DNA from: Candidatus Methanoperedens sp. BLZ2
GTDB taxonomy: Archaea; Halobacteriota; Methanosarcinia; Methanosarcinales; Methanoperedenaceae
Reading direction: 5' to 3'
Assembly: GCF_002487355.1 (NCBI RefSeq)
Contig: NZ_NTMG01000013.1
Location: forward strand, 1-35,373
Length of the DNA: 35,373 nt
Shown here: positions 9,415-18,077 of the stretch, in pieces
How positions within the stretch are numbered: position 1 is the first letter of the stretch
Layout of the letters: every line of letters begins with the position of its first letter
Made by a program: the position numbers and the translations under genes
The notes under the pieces: generated by a model
What the model was told of the DNA's origin: nothing
The model's input: the letters and a program-made list of their open reading frames with translations, nothing else
The model's database searches: none

Positions 9415-10107
9415 TCACCGCAATAAGATTTTATGCAAACCGGCATTAAATAAACCTGTTATTCCGGCTTTATTATATTTGCCAATTCCTGCACTTAACA
9501 TACGAATATGAAAGGGAGATGCATTTCCCCATGCGTTTACTTTCCCATTAAGCAAATACTTCCTGAGGTCTTCGCTATTATTGAATATTTGTTCGCCAGT
9601 CAGGATCGTACGCACGCGCCCTATCTCAAAAGATGTATGAGCATCGCTTCCCGCAACTATTCTTTTTTCAAATTTTTTGGATAAAATGCTGGCTTTTTCG
9701 TTTAATTTCTTTGAAATTCGTGAATTCATTACTTCTACCATGTCAACATCCACTATCAAATCCGCTGGATTTGCGAACTTATTTTTATATGGATGCGGTA
9801 AAATTGATATTCCTCCCTGATCTTTTATAATATCAATTACGTCGATAAATCTTCTTGAAGTTATGTTTTCATTTAAAAACAATCCAATTACATCTCCTTT
9901 ATCAGTCGATATTTCTGACCCCGCGATGACCATAAAATCATCTCCTGCAAGAGACTTCATCTTTACTGCACCAGCCATTGTATTATGATCAGTTATCGCT
10001 ATCCCTGAAAGACCTCTTTTCCTGGATATTCTAATTATTTGTTCTAGCTGCAAAGTTGAATCATGTGAGTAGATAGAATGCACATGTAAATCGAGATTAT
10101 ACATCAT
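9415..10107 (-). CDS. PHP domain phosphoesterase
   Basis: The 230-aa protein shows all four PHP motifs: an HxH pair in LDLHVHSIYSHD (residues 6-16), ITDHNTM, ILPHPY and a final GSDAHTSFEIGR. These place metal-binding His and Asp residues as in the PHP family, whose members hydrolyse phosphoesters; examples are histidinol-phosphate phosphatase and the YwqE/CpsB tyrosine-protein phosphatases of capsule loci. The size fits a stand-alone PHP enzyme. Two adjacent ATG codons at 10107 and 10104 could both start translation. In this operon it could remove a phosphate placed by the neighbouring HprK-like or thymidylate-kinase-like protein, or trim a sugar phosphate. The substrate is not predictable. 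Confidence 0.88.
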   Translation of the reverse strand: MMYNLDLHVHSIYSHDSTLQLEQIIRISRKRGLSGIAITDHNTMAGAVKMKSLAGDDFMVIAGSEISTDKGDVIGLFLNENITSRRFIDVIDIIKDQGGISILPHPYKNKFANPADLIVDVDMVEVMNSRISKKLNEKASILSKKFEKRIVAGSDAHTSFEIGRVRTILTGEQIFNNSEDLRKYLLNGKVNAWGNASPFHIRMLSAGIGKYNKAGITGLFNAGLHKILLR

Positions 10108-10137
10108 GGGTATCCTATTTCATAGCACTGTGTCATA

Positions 10138-10944
10138 CTAATTTTTATTTTTCCTATACCAGATGATTCCTGCTTTTCCGATATTTTTCAGGTTTTGTAA
10201 TATCAATTCTCCAGTCCAGTCAATAAGATGGCCATGCCATCTGTCCGGGTGCGCCAGAAGACATATCCGGGGATATTGTTCTTCTTTTATCAAATTAATA
10301 ATATCATCCGTTGTTGATATATTTCCAATCAATAAATTATTTTTTTGATGATCCTTGTCCTTGATAACATCTTTTACTCTGATATTTTTATCTGCCCAGG
10401 TACGACCAGTATCGGTAAGATAAATAACATCTTTATAATCAAGGGATAGGTATGGTTCACCAATGATTCCAAAATCCCTAAAATCATATTTATTCCAAAT
10501 ATTTGAATTCAACCATGGAGAAAATGGATTTCCATGCATACATACAGTCTTTATATTGATAAATTCCCGGAATGCATTCAGTTCTTGACTGAAGATCTTA
10601 ATTGCTTCCTCCACATCACCTTTTGCTTTATCAAGTGTTTCATAGTGGTAACCGATCTCATGCCCCATAGCGGCTATTTCCTGGAAATATTCCGGTTTAA
10701 ATACTCTTTCTGTCGTTCTACAGTAATAAGTGGAAACCAGATTTAATCTCTGTTCAATCATGGCCATTTTATGTGCATTGGAAATATTTCTGTCTACATC
10801 ATGCCGGAGGAGGATGCAATTTTTTGGTGGATTTTCCTGATTAAAATATTGCTCAAAAGTAAATGTAGTGTATGAAGAATTTGAAATTGTTTCACACAAC
10901 GTCTTATATTTTTCCAATGTAAAATCTATATTCAATTTTCTCAT
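10138..10944 (-). CDS. Polysaccharide deacetylase-like protein (NodB/CE4 superfamily)
   Basis: The 268-aa product contains LLRHDVDRNISNAHKM near residues 46-61, with the Asp pair typical of the CE4 metal site. GHEIGYHYETLD follows, holding the matching His residues, then CMHGNPFSPW and LLAHPDRWH. No signal peptide is visible, so it may act in the cytoplasm on a lipid- or nucleotide-linked sugar rather than on a finished polymer. It is the first gene of the run leading to the membrane protein at 2942, and the PHP gene starts 30 bases downstream. The family is clear; deacetylation of an N-acetyl sugar is the likely reaction. Confidence 0.82.
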   Translation of the reverse strand: MRKLNIDFTLEKYKTLCETISNSSYTTFTFEQYFNQENPPKNCILLRHDVDRNISNAHKMAMIEQRLNLVSTYYCRTTERVFKPEYFQEIAAMGHEIGYHYETLDKAKGDVEEAIKIFSQELNAFREFINIKTVCMHGNPFSPWLNSNIWNKYDFRDFGIIGEPYLSLDYKDVIYLTDTGRTWADKNIRVKDVIKDKDHQKNNLLIGNISTTDDIINLIKEEQYPRICLLAHPDRWHGHLIDWTGELILQNLKNIGKAGIIWYRKNKN

Positions 10945-11095
10945 CTCTTATTTCATATATTAAACCAATATTTTAGAAATACCATTGCGCCTCCAACAAG
11001 AAGCAAAATATAAATAATGTTATCCGGTTATTATTCAGGCTACACTTTATGAAATGACTGGATAATAATGCTCTTTGGAATTTAATAGTTTCTAA

Positions 11096-11698
11096 TTATT
11101 TCCTTTTCTTCATCATGAACAACAAAGCCATTATGGCTATAACTGGCATCACTATTGATGGAAATTCCGGAATCTCATCAACTTTTTTAATTGTTGTTTG
11201 TGTGTTAAAACCTGTGTTACTACTACCTTCATACCCATTAACACAAGGGGGAGCCTGTATTTCGAGCTCTTCCCCATTACTGGATACTAATTTAAAAGTA
11301 GAAATTCCATACGGAATAAAGATATCTATCCTTTTTATTTGTTCAGGCAACAAATTAATTGTAAAATTCAAAGGATAAATAGTAATGGATTCATTATCAA
11401 AAACGAAATTACTCAGCCTTACGTCAATAACACGTTCAATATCGCTTTTATTAGTACAGGTTAGTATCTCTCCGGAAAAATTTAATTTTATAGCTTCTGG
11501 TTGTGAATTTTCCTGGAATACTGCAGAGCTCAAATTAGCTAATTGGACATTTTCTGTATTTAATTTTTCAAAAACATTATTGTCCAAAATTGTATTAGCT
11601 CCATATTTTTCAGTTCCATATTTTTCATTTATAACTAATATGCCGATTAACATAAACAATGATATTAGCAATATTATTCTTTTTTTAATAACGGTCAT
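11096..11698 (-). CDS. PEF-CTERM surface protein (archaeosortase substrate)
   Basis: The 200-aa product has an N-terminal signal/anchor (residues about 8-24, IILLISLFMLIGILVI). Next is a beta-rich domain of about 120 residues with Asn-X-Ser/Thr sequons and a Cys pair, then a C-terminal tripartite signal: IPEFPSIVMP (PEF at 177-179), a hydrophobic helix and the basic tail MMKKRK. This is the PEF-CTERM signal described in methanogens, processed by an archaeosortase that removes the tail and probably attaches the protein to a lipid. No archaeosortase gene is visible in the window. The gene stands alone upstream of the glycan operon in the same direction, with a GGGAG ribosome binding site. Its specific function is unknown. 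Confidence 0.85.
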   Translation of the reverse strand: MTVIKKRIILLISLFMLIGILVINEKYGTEKYGANTILDNNVFEKLNTENVQLANLSSAVFQENSQPEAIKLNFSGEILTCTNKSDIERVIDVRLSNFVFDNESITIYPLNFTINLLPEQIKRIDIFIPYGISTFKLVSSNGEELEIQAPPCVNGYEGSSNTGFNTQTTIKKVDEIPEFPSIVMPVIAIMALLFMMKKRK

Positions 11699-11852
11699 AA
11701 TTAGGTCTTACTCCCTTTATAATACTATCATAATTAATTCTTTAAGTTATTTTAACATATTTTAAATAACCTCACTGTTTCACCACTCTATATATCAAAA
11801 AGCTTTCGCTATATCAGCCGATCCTCTTATCATTTGTTCAATTCAGATGAGC

Positions 11853-12215
11853 CTAAAGAAATTTCTGGATAATACCGTCCGGAAGTTTATAATATTTTTT
11901 AATTATATTGATAAAGATTTTTTCCTGGGCGAATTTAGTCATGGAATAGTTATCTTCGAAATCCTCGATATTTTCAAGGTCTTTAGCGACAAGCCGCATC
12001 CTGACGCTTGAACCCGGGAGCTTGAGATGTTTTTCCAATTGAGATAATGCATTGATAAAATAACCTGAACCGACAGCTCTATCAGAGCCTATATTTTTTA
12101 CCATTCCACAATGGATGCAGTAAGGGTGGGATTTTAAGACTATAGGGCGCTCTCGTATAATATACGGCAGCCACACTTTCTCAATATTTCCACAATCTAC
12201 ATGTTCGCATTTCAT
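11853..12215 (-). CDS. Small zinc-ribbon-type protein of unknown function
   Basis: The 120-aa product begins MKCEHVDCGN and has a second pair YCIHCG at about residues 32-37, so a CX4C...CX2C zinc-binding ribbon is likely. The C-terminal two thirds are helical (FINALSQLEKHLKLPGSSVR, MTKFAQEKIFINIIKKYYKL). A GGAAGAG ribosome binding site precedes the ATG. It could be a small DNA- or protein-binding regulator of the flanking sugar genes, since it is transcribed divergently from rfbF across a 257-base gap, but nothing in the sequence proves that. I do not recognise a characterised homologue. Confidence 0.7.
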   Translation of the reverse strand: MKCEHVDCGNIEKVWLPYIIRERPIVLKSHPYCIHCGMVKNIGSDRAVGSGYFINALSQLEKHLKLPGSSVRMRLVAKDLENIEDFEDNYSMTKFAQEKIFINIIKKYYKLPDGIIQKFL

Positions 12216-12385
12216 TAGTTTGTTCTCTTCCTTGATGACACAACTTTACTGGTCATATAATTATCTATCTCGATGATATATATTGTTATCATAATTATCG
12301 TGGATATTTTAATTCTCATGAATATTTTAGATCGTCAAAATATCCGAATCTACTACAAGTCCATGATGAGGTAATTGATATTCAC

Positions 12386-12394
12386 ATATAAATA
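12386..12394 (+). promoter_or_regulatory. Candidate TATA box for the CDP-sugar operon
   Basis: ATATAAATA lies about 80 bases upstream of the rfbF ATG, in the divergent gap between the zinc-ribbon gene and rfbF. The spacing allows a leader of roughly 50 bases. Identified by inspection only. Confidence 0.4.
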
Positions 12395-12472
12395 CTACTT
12401 TAACCATAACTTGAACCGATAGTGTATTGAACAAAAAATAATAATAAATAAAAATTCCAAGGTGTGATTTTA

Positions 12473-13243
12473 ATGAAAGTAGCGATTCTTGCCGGGGGAT
12501 ACGGCACACGTTTAGCAGAAGAGACAGAAATAAGACCAAAGCCACTGGTAGAGATCGGAGGAAAACCGATCCTGTGGCATATTATGATGCACTACGCTCA
12601 CTATGGTTTCAAAGATTTTGTTATAGCCCTGGGATATAAAGGTGAAGCAATAAAAAAATACATGGTGGACTATTGTTCTTTGAATAGCGATCTGACCATC
12701 GATCTTAAATCAGGCAAAATAGAGATAGATGGTGGCTACAAACCCGACTGGAAGGTAAAACTTGTTGACACGGGGACGAATACCCAGACAGGGGGCAGGA
12801 TCAAAAGACTTGCGCAGCATCTTGGCAATGAGACATTTATGTTAACCTGGGGAGATGGAGTATCTGATGTTAATCTTAAAGACCTTCTGGCATTTCATCG
12901 CTCACATGGAAAATTAGCAACCCTGACAGCCGTAAGACCCCCTGCGCGTTACGGTCACCTGAAATTTGATAATAACAGGATAACAGAATTCACTGAAAAA
13001 CCCCAGACAGGAGAAGGCTGGATAAACGGGGCTTTTTTTGTACTTGAGCCGGGTGTTTTTGATTATATTACAGGAGATGAAATAGTATGGGAGAAAGAAC
13101 CGCTGGAAGGACTTGCCAGGGACGGGCAATTGATGGCCTATCAGCACACCTCTTTCTGGCAATGTATGGATACACTGCGTGAGAAATATATACTGGAGAA
13201 ACTATGGCAAAGCGGAAAAGCCCCCTGGAAAATATGGGAGTGA
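12473..13243 (+). CDS. rfbF: Glucose-1-phosphate cytidylyltransferase
   Basis: The 256-aa enzyme makes CDP-glucose from CTP and glucose 1-phosphate, the first step to CDP-linked deoxysugars. It has the nucleotidyltransferase signature [13 protein letters not shown] near residues 6-18, [26 protein letters not shown] for metal binding and [21 protein letters not shown] for the sugar site. Length is that of the RfbF/DdhA family. The start at 12473 is chosen over the ATG nine bases earlier because it gives the standard MKVAILAGG beginning, with GGTGTGAT upstream as ribosome binding site. The next gene starts 4 bases after its stop, so the two are co-transcribed. It is cytoplasmic. Confidence 0.95.
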   Translation: MKVAILAGGYGTRLAEETEIRPKPLVEIGGKPILWHIMMHYAHYGFKDFVIALGYKGEAIKKYMVDYCSLNSDLTIDLKSGKIEIDGGYKPDWKVKLVDTGTNTQTGGRIKRLAQHLGNETFMLTWGDGVSDVNLKDLLAFHRSHGKLATLTAVRPPARYGHLKFDNNRITEFTEKPQTGEGWINGAFFVLEPGVFDYITGDEIVWEKEPLEGLARDGQLMAYQHTSFWQCMDTLREKYILEKLWQSGKAPWKIWE

Positions 13244-13247
13244 TAAA

Positions 13248-14300
13248 ATGAAAGTATTAGTGACAGGACATAACGGTTATGTAGGTACGGTCATGATGCC
13301 CATGCTAATTAAAGCAGGGTATGATGTTACAGGACTTGATTCAAACCTGTATAAAGGATCAACATTTGGAGAAATGATTAAAACGCAAGATTATTCTGAA
13401 ATAGAAAAAGACATCCGGGATATCCAGTCTTCTGACCTGAAAGGATTTGAGGCCATAATTCACTTAGCCGGCCTTTCAAATGACCCTCTGGGGGATCTGA
13501 ATCCGGAGCTGACGTATGAGATCAATCACAAAGCATCAGTGCGACTGGCAAAACTTGGTAAAAATGTTGGCGTGAAACGTTTTATTTTTTCATCGTCATG
13601 CAGTAATTATGGGGCAGGCGGCCAGGATTGGCTGGATGAAAAATCGCCTTTCAATCCTGTTACACCATATGGCACATCCAAGGTTCGTGTTGAACAGGAG
13701 GTAGCCAAACTTGCGGATGATGATTTCAGCCCGACTTTCTTGCGAAGCGGTACTGCGTATGGTGTCTCACCGCGCCTGCGTTTTGACCTGGTATTGAATA
13801 ATCTGCTGGCCTGGGCATTTACTACAGGAAAGGTCTTTCTAAAAAGCGATGGCCTGGCCTGGCGTCCGATCGTGCATATTCGGGATATGTCGCTTGCTTT
13901 CTTATCTGCTCTGGATGCCCCCATCGACCTTGTCCATAATGAGGCGTTCAATGTGGGCCGCACAGAAGAAAATTATCGCGTACGAGATCTGGCTGATATT
14001 GTTGCAGAAACAGTACCTGGCAGTAAAATAGAATACTCCTCAGGTGCAGAACCTGATAAACGTAATTATCGTGTGTTATGTAATAAAATATCAGAAACGC
14101 TTCCAGGGTATAAACCTCGCTGGACTGCCAGGCAGGGTGCAAAAGAATTGTATGAAGCATATAAGAAAGTTGGACTTCGCCAGGAAGAATTTGAAGGATC
14201 TCGATACCGGCGTGTAGACCATATCAAACAATTGTTAAGCAGCGGCCGTTTGGATGATACCCTTCGCTGGACAAAAAATGCTAAAAATCAGGAGAATTAA
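13248..14300 (+). CDS. NAD-dependent epimerase/dehydratase (extended SDR) for CDP- or NDP-sugar
   Basis: The 350-aa product starts at the ATG at 13248, giving the Rossmann motif GHNGYVG at residues 7-13. The upstream reading into rfbF is rejected. SSSCSNYG and PYGTSK (YxxxK) are the extended-SDR catalytic residues. [16 protein letters not shown] and [10 protein letters not shown] match sugar-nucleotide epimerases/reductases. This kind of SDR is regularly found between rfbF and a C-methyltransferase, and it probably epimerises or reduces a 4-keto sugar. It does not look like CDP-glucose 4,6-dehydratase itself, which starts differently, so that step may be encoded elsewhere. The stop is followed 3 bases later by the methyltransferase ATG. 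Confidence 0.88.
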   Translation: MKVLVTGHNGYVGTVMMPMLIKAGYDVTGLDSNLYKGSTFGEMIKTQDYSEIEKDIRDIQSSDLKGFEAIIHLAGLSNDPLGDLNPELTYEINHKASVRLAKLGKNVGVKRFIFSSSCSNYGAGGQDWLDEKSPFNPVTPYGTSKVRVEQEVAKLADDDFSPTFLRSGTAYGVSPRLRFDLVLNNLLAWAFTTGKVFLKSDGLAWRPIVHIRDMSLAFLSALDAPIDLVHNEAFNVGRTEENYRVRDLADIVAETVPGSKIEYSSGAEPDKRNYRVLCNKISETLPGYKPRWTARQGAKELYEAYKKVGLRQEEFEGSRYRRVDHIKQLLSSGRLDDTLRWTKNAKNQEN

Positions 14301-14303
14301 ATA

Positions 14304-15533
14304 ATGGCTCGCTCAAAGCCCGCATGTTTTTCCTGCGCAAATACCGAATTAAAGTCGATATTGAATTATGGCCAGACACCTATTGCTGATCGTCTGCTCA
14401 CTAAAGAAAAATTAGGGAAACCGGAAATAACGGCTCCTCTGGAACTTGTTTTTTGTCCTGAATGCAGGTTAGTGCAAATAACTGAATCCGTATCTCCGGA
14501 AATCCTGTTTGTTAAAGACTATCCGTATTTCTCATCAGTATCACCTGCTTTACTTGAGCATTTCAGGAAGAGTGCCGAGGCAATAATCGGCTCAAGAAAA
14601 CTAAACTCCAAAAGCCTGGTAATTGAAGCTGCAAGTAATGATGGCTATATGCTTAAAAATTTCGTCAAAATGGGTATTCCTGTGCTGGGCATCGATCCTG
14701 CCCAGGACCCTGCAGAAGCTGCCACGAAAGCGGGCATCCCGACCCTTTGCACGTTCTTTGACAGGGATTTAGCAGGCAAACTAAAGAACGAAGGCCGCAT
14801 GGCAGACGTTTTCCTGGCCAACAATGTCCTTGCCCACGTTCCTGATCTCAATGGTTTTGTTGAAGGCTTGAAAATGCTATTAAAGGATACAGGCGTTGCC
14901 GTAATGGAGGTTCATTATGTGGCCGACCTTGTTGACCACCACGAATTCGACACTGTGTATCACCAGCACCTGTGCTATTTTTCAGTTACTGCATTAGATA
15001 ACCTGTTCAGGAAGCATGGTCTTTTCCTGAATAAAGTTGAACGTATTTCTACCTACGGCGGATCATTGCGTTTGTTTGTAGAACACCATGAAAATGTGAG
15101 TGAGTCTGTAAGTTCGCTCCTTGAAGAAGAGTCAAATAAAGGGGTCGACCAGATCGATTATTTCCTGGATTTTGCAAATAAAGCACATGAAATGAAGGAT
15201 TCCCTTGTAAAGCTCTTACATGACCTGAAGCAGAAAGGAAATAGAATAGTAGCTTATGGAGCAGCTGCAAAAGCTACAACATTTCTCAGTTATTGTGGAT
15301 TGGGGAAGGATCAACTGGATTATATAATTGACCTGAACCAGTTCAAGCAGGGCCGCTATATGGGAGGAAACCATCTCCTGATTGTACCGCCGGAAAAGCT
15401 TGCACAGGACATGCCGGATTATGTACTGCTTCTTGCATGGAATTTTGCAGATGAGATATTAAAGCAGCAGGCAGCTTACAGGGAAAAAGGTGGAAAATTT
15501 ATCATTCCAATCCCTAATCCAAAAATCGTATAA
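14304..15533 (+). CDS. Sugar C-methyltransferase (TylCIII/TcaB9-type)
   Basis: The 409-aa protein has the three-part structure of NDP-hexose C-methyltransferases. An N-terminal zinc-binding domain carries C8/C11 and C51/C54. A SAM-binding Rossmann domain carries [12 protein letters not shown] (about 106-117), and [18 protein letters not shown] in its second half holds the catalytic His/Glu region. A C-terminal domain contains [18 protein letters not shown]. Such enzymes add a methyl group at C3 of a 4-keto deoxysugar to make branched sugars. Placement directly after rfbF and the SDR gives a small operon for a branched CDP-sugar destined for the surface glycan. It is the last gene of this operon; about 200 bases follow before the next start. 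Confidence 0.92.
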   Translation: MARSKPACFSCANTELKSILNYGQTPIADRLLTKEKLGKPEITAPLELVFCPECRLVQITESVSPEILFVKDYPYFSSVSPALLEHFRKSAEAIIGSRKLNSKSLVIEAASNDGYMLKNFVKMGIPVLGIDPAQDPAEAATKAGIPTLCTFFDRDLAGKLKNEGRMADVFLANNVLAHVPDLNGFVEGLKMLLKDTGVAVMEVHYVADLVDHHEFDTVYHQHLCYFSVTALDNLFRKHGLFLNKVERISTYGGSLRLFVEHHENVSESVSSLLEEESNKGVDQIDYFLDFANKAHEMKDSLVKLLHDLKQKGNRIVAYGAAAKATTFLSYCGLGKDQLDYIIDLNQFKQGRYMGGNHLLIVPPEKLAQDMPDYVLLLAWNFADEILKQQAAYREKGGKFIIPIPNPKIV

Positions 15534-15642
15534 TTTATAAATAGTAAGCAGAGAAAACTTTAATACTTTCAGAGATTTTATAATAGATTAATATAGAGTG
15601 GTTAATTTTTCACTTGATGCAGTGGAAACATACCCTGTTATC

Positions 15643-15689
15643 TTTATATATATGGATGTATAATATAGTAATATAGTAACCTATATATA
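15643..15689 (+). promoter_or_regulatory. Two TATA-like elements ahead of the small cassette
   Basis: TTTATATATA at 15643-15652 and TATATATA at 15682-15689 lie 86-95 and 49-56 bases upstream of the first ATG at 15738. Either could place a transcription start with a short leader. Their presence suggests the genes downstream are transcribed independently of the C-methyltransferase operon. Confidence 0.45.
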
Positions 15690-15737
15690 CAAGGCATGTA
15701 AGGTAACGGCACAAGTAGATCTGTTGGTGTTGATGAT

Positions 15738-15848
15738 ATGGCAAAAACCAAGCAGTACATAATTAAAATTGTGCCTACTGTATCAAGCAATTTCGCTAAA
15801 CGGTTACAACCCACAGATGTGCGAAATCATGGTTTAGGGAGTGAATAG
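15738..15848 (+). CDS. Very small ORF, 36 aa, unknown
   Basis: ATG at 15738 follows GGTGTTGATGAT, a plausible ribosome binding site, and the frame reads MAKTKQYIIKIVPTVSSNFA before ending at TAG 15846-15848. The stop is immediately followed by AGGAGG, the ribosome binding site of the next gene, an arrangement typical of coupled small genes. The product is basic and has no membrane segment. No family is recognised. It could be a genuine short protein, a leader peptide, or the stump of a longer gene. Confidence 0.4.
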   Translation: MAKTKQYIIKIVPTVSSNFAKRLQPTDVRNHGLGSE

Positions 15849-15859
15849 GAGGAAGGAAC

Positions 15860-16042
15860 GTGGCTAAGGAAACGAATGATATATGGGATAAGGACTTTGG
15901 AGATATTATTGTTGATAGGGAAAAAACAAAGAGGTTTTCATATAGATATAGGGGTTCTATGAGGATGTCTATGGGGCTATTTTTCTCTAACAATGAATAT
16001 GATTGTTGGCGCAATGCAGTTTTATCTAAAAAATTGCCATAG
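15860..16042 (+). CDS. Small protein, 60 aa, unknown, with strong ribosome binding site
   Basis: The start is GTG at 15860, chosen because AGGAGGAAGG ends only a few bases before it, one of the strongest ribosome binding sites in the window. The product is acidic at the N-terminus (MAKETNDIWDKDFGDIIVD), then has a basic patch and a compact stretch KRFSYRYRGSMRMSMGLFFS before ending NAVLSKKLP. Tyr-Arg-Gly-Ser followed by Arg-Met-Ser-Met-Gly-Leu looks like a conserved motif, but I cannot name the family. There is no membrane segment. It starts 11 bases after the stop of the 36-aa ORF and ends 25 bases before the assigned ATG of the next gene. Confidence 0.6.
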   Translation: MAKETNDIWDKDFGDIIVDREKTKRFSYRYRGSMRMSMGLFFSNNEYDCWRNAVLSKKLP

Positions 16043-16067
16043 TCCACCTTTTTTAATTTCATCTTAC

Positions 16068-16721
16068 ATGGAAAACGGCGAACACATGTTCTCAGAACCT
16101 GAAGAAAGAAATCTTAAATATATTACAGAATTGTATGGCAAAGTTAAAGAATTGATAATTTTTTGTGAGGAGAACCAAGAAGAATTTAAAACTAACCTCC
16201 ATATAGTGAAGGAATTAAGAGATGCTTTTGACCACTTAATGCGTGTTTTTGCCGTAAAGCTTGAATTGAAGGAAGGGAGGGAGGATGGATACATACAAAC
16301 AAGCTTAGATAAAGTATTGGGGCATGTATTTAGGGCAGGATATGATACATTAGATTTTGCTACAATTATTTTGAGAGATAAAATTAATAAAGAAGTATCG
16401 GATTTTTCACCTTCTGCAATACAAGCTTCAATCCCAAATTACTACTCTGAAATACGACCTTCGGTTGAATCTATAACAACAGATATAATCAAATTAAGAA
16501 ATAATAAAGATATAGCACAACCATCTCCAGAGTTATTTAATGAGTATTTTAAAAATGTTATTAAACTACAAGAAATGTTTAAACAAATAGTTACAGCCAA
16601 ACCATCGTTGATAGAGTATGCAAACAAAGAGCGGAACGGAAAATGGAGTAATTTTTCCATACAGATTGTTGTAGGTATTATTATAGGTGCTATATTGGTT
16701 TGGGCAGGATTAAGCGGATAA
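16068..16721 (+). CDS. Helical protein with C-terminal membrane anchor, unknown
   Basis: From the ATG at 16068 the product is 217 aa. The frame is open further back to an ATG at 15993, inside the 60-aa gene, and an ATG at 16086 is also possible, so the start is uncertain. The body is predicted mostly helical and charged (KYITELYGKVKELIIFCEEN, KELRDAFDHLMRVFAVKLEL, GHVFRAGYDTLDFATIILRD). A single hydrophobic helix closes the protein (about residues 197-217, SIQIVVGIIIGAILVWAGLS). This is a tail-anchored topology with the body in the cytoplasm. The RDAFDHLMR stretch is faintly HEPN-like but lacks a clear RX4-6H motif. A role as membrane effector or signalling protein is only a guess. Confidence 0.65.
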   Translation: MENGEHMFSEPEERNLKYITELYGKVKELIIFCEENQEEFKTNLHIVKELRDAFDHLMRVFAVKLELKEGREDGYIQTSLDKVLGHVFRAGYDTLDFATIILRDKINKEVSDFSPSAIQASIPNYYSEIRPSVESITTDIIKLRNNKDIAQPSPELFNEYFKNVIKLQEMFKQIVTAKPSLIEYANKERNGKWSNFSIQIVVGIIIGAILVWAGLSG

Positions 16722-16766
16722 TTCCCACCGATTCACCAACCGCCTTTTCACCGAAATTATTTTACA

Positions 16767-18077
16767 ATGACCACCCAATTTTCACCAAAGCCTAAAACCG
16801 TAATCATCGGAGGAGGACTTGCAGGTCTTGCTGCTGCATACAGACTTGCAGGAAAAGATGAAGTAGTGATCATCGAGAAAGAACCTGAACCTGGAGGTAT
16901 GGCTTCAAGCTACAGTATAAAAAGTACGGAATTTTATCATATTGAAAAATATTATCACCATATCTTTGCAAGCGATAAAGAACTCATATCTCTTATTAAT
17001 GAACTGGGGATCGGCAACAAGCTTGAATGGCTGCGCGGGACCACAGGATATTTTTTTAACGGGAAGATTTATCCAATGAATACGCCGTTTGAAATCCTGA
17101 AAGCTTTGCCTTTCATGGATGTCATAAGATTGACATTGCTGGTCATGAAAGCTAAGACCATAAAGGACAGGACTGCTTTTGATAATATCACAGCAAAAAA
17201 ATGGATCATAGACACAGCAGGTGAATCGGTATATAATAGTTTTTTCGAGCCGCTATTGTCAAGTAAATTTGGGGATAATAAAGAAAAAGTGTCTGCTGCC
17301 TGGCTACTTGGAAGAGTCCAGATCCGCTCTAACAGGGGCGCAAAAGGCGAAAAGCTTGGATATATGCGCGGGGGTTTTTATGCTATTGTTGAAGCAATGG
17401 CTGATTCCATACGGAAAAAGGGGGGGAGAATAATCAATGGAAGCGTATCGAATATTGAGATAAAGGATGGTTGTGTAAGAGGCATCGTTGTAGAAGGGAA
17501 ACTCATCGGCTGCGACAGGGTTATTTCAACTGTAGCTCCTCATGTTCTTAAAAAAATAATTGACCCGCATCTTCCCGGACTTGACCTGGATATAAGTTAT
17601 CAGGGGACTGCCTGTGCACTTTTCGGTTTAAAGGAAGCGCTCATGGATGAAGTCTATTGGCTGAATATTAAGGAGAATGTTCCTTTTGGTGCAGTGATAG
17701 AGCATACTAATTTTATTCCGTTATCTGATTATGGCGAACATCTTGTATACGTTACTTCATATTTCCAGAACCCTGATAGTCCTCTCTGGAGTTTAAAAGA
17801 CGAAGAGGTCATCGAACTATATCTGAAAGGTCTTGAAAAGCTTTTTTCCGGCTCCAGGGAAAAAGTGAAGTGGTGGAGACTTCGAAGGGATATGGATACT
17901 GCGCCTGTTTATGAAGTCGGGTATGGGAAGAAAATACTTCAATACAGGACTAAGATCAAGGGACTTTATCTTGCGGGTATGTTCTCAGAAGCGAATTATC
18001 CTGAACGAAGCATGAATGGATCGATCCTAGCAGGATTTAAGTGTGCTGATGAAGTAATAAAAGCGCCAATAAAATGA
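16767..18077 (+). CDS. FAD-dependent oxidoreductase of the amine oxidase / protoporphyrinogen oxidase superfamily
   Basis: The 436-aa flavoprotein has the dinucleotide-binding motif VIIGGGLAGLAAAYRLAG near residues 12-29, followed by VVIIEKEPEPGGMASSY. The C-terminal FAD motif is LYLAGMFSEANYPERSMNGS at about 405-424. The substrate domain lies between (FYHIEKYYHHIFASDKELIS, SFFEPLLSSKFGDNKEKVSA). Members of this group near sugar genes are often annotated as protoporphyrinogen-oxidase-like or UDP-galactopyranose-mutase-like. The actual substrate may be a lipid or nucleotide sugar. The ATG at 16767 has no ribosome binding site, consistent with a leaderless message. It follows the CDP-sugar genes in the same direction but is separated from them by the small cassette. 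Confidence 0.85.
   Translation: MTTQFSPKPKTVIIGGGLAGLAAAYRLAGKDEVVIIEKEPEPGGMASSYSIKSTEFYHIEKYYHHIFASDKELISLINELGIGNKLEWLRGTTGYFFNGKIYPMNTPFEILKALPFMDVIRLTLLVMKAKTIKDRTAFDNITAKKWIIDTAGESVYNSFFEPLLSSKFGDNKEKVSAAWLLGRVQIRSNRGAKGEKLGYMRGGFYAIVEAMADSIRKKGGRIINGSVSNIEIKDGCVRGIVVEGKLIGCDRVISTVAPHVLKKIIDPHLPGLDLDISYQGTACALFGLKEALMDEVYWLNIKENVPFGAVIEHTNFIPLSDYGEHLVYVTSYFQNPDSPLWSLKDEEVIELYLKGLEKLFSGSREKVKWWRLRRDMDTAPVYEVGYGKKILQYRTKIKGLYLAGMFSEANYPERSMNGSILAGFKCADEVIKAPIK

Noticed and set aside
10953-11030. Minus-strand fragment reading as one hydrophobic helix (IIYILLLVGGAMVFLKYWF)
   Set aside because: No start codon precedes the helix in frame; at most a fragment of a lost membrane protein, or chance in AT-rich DNA.
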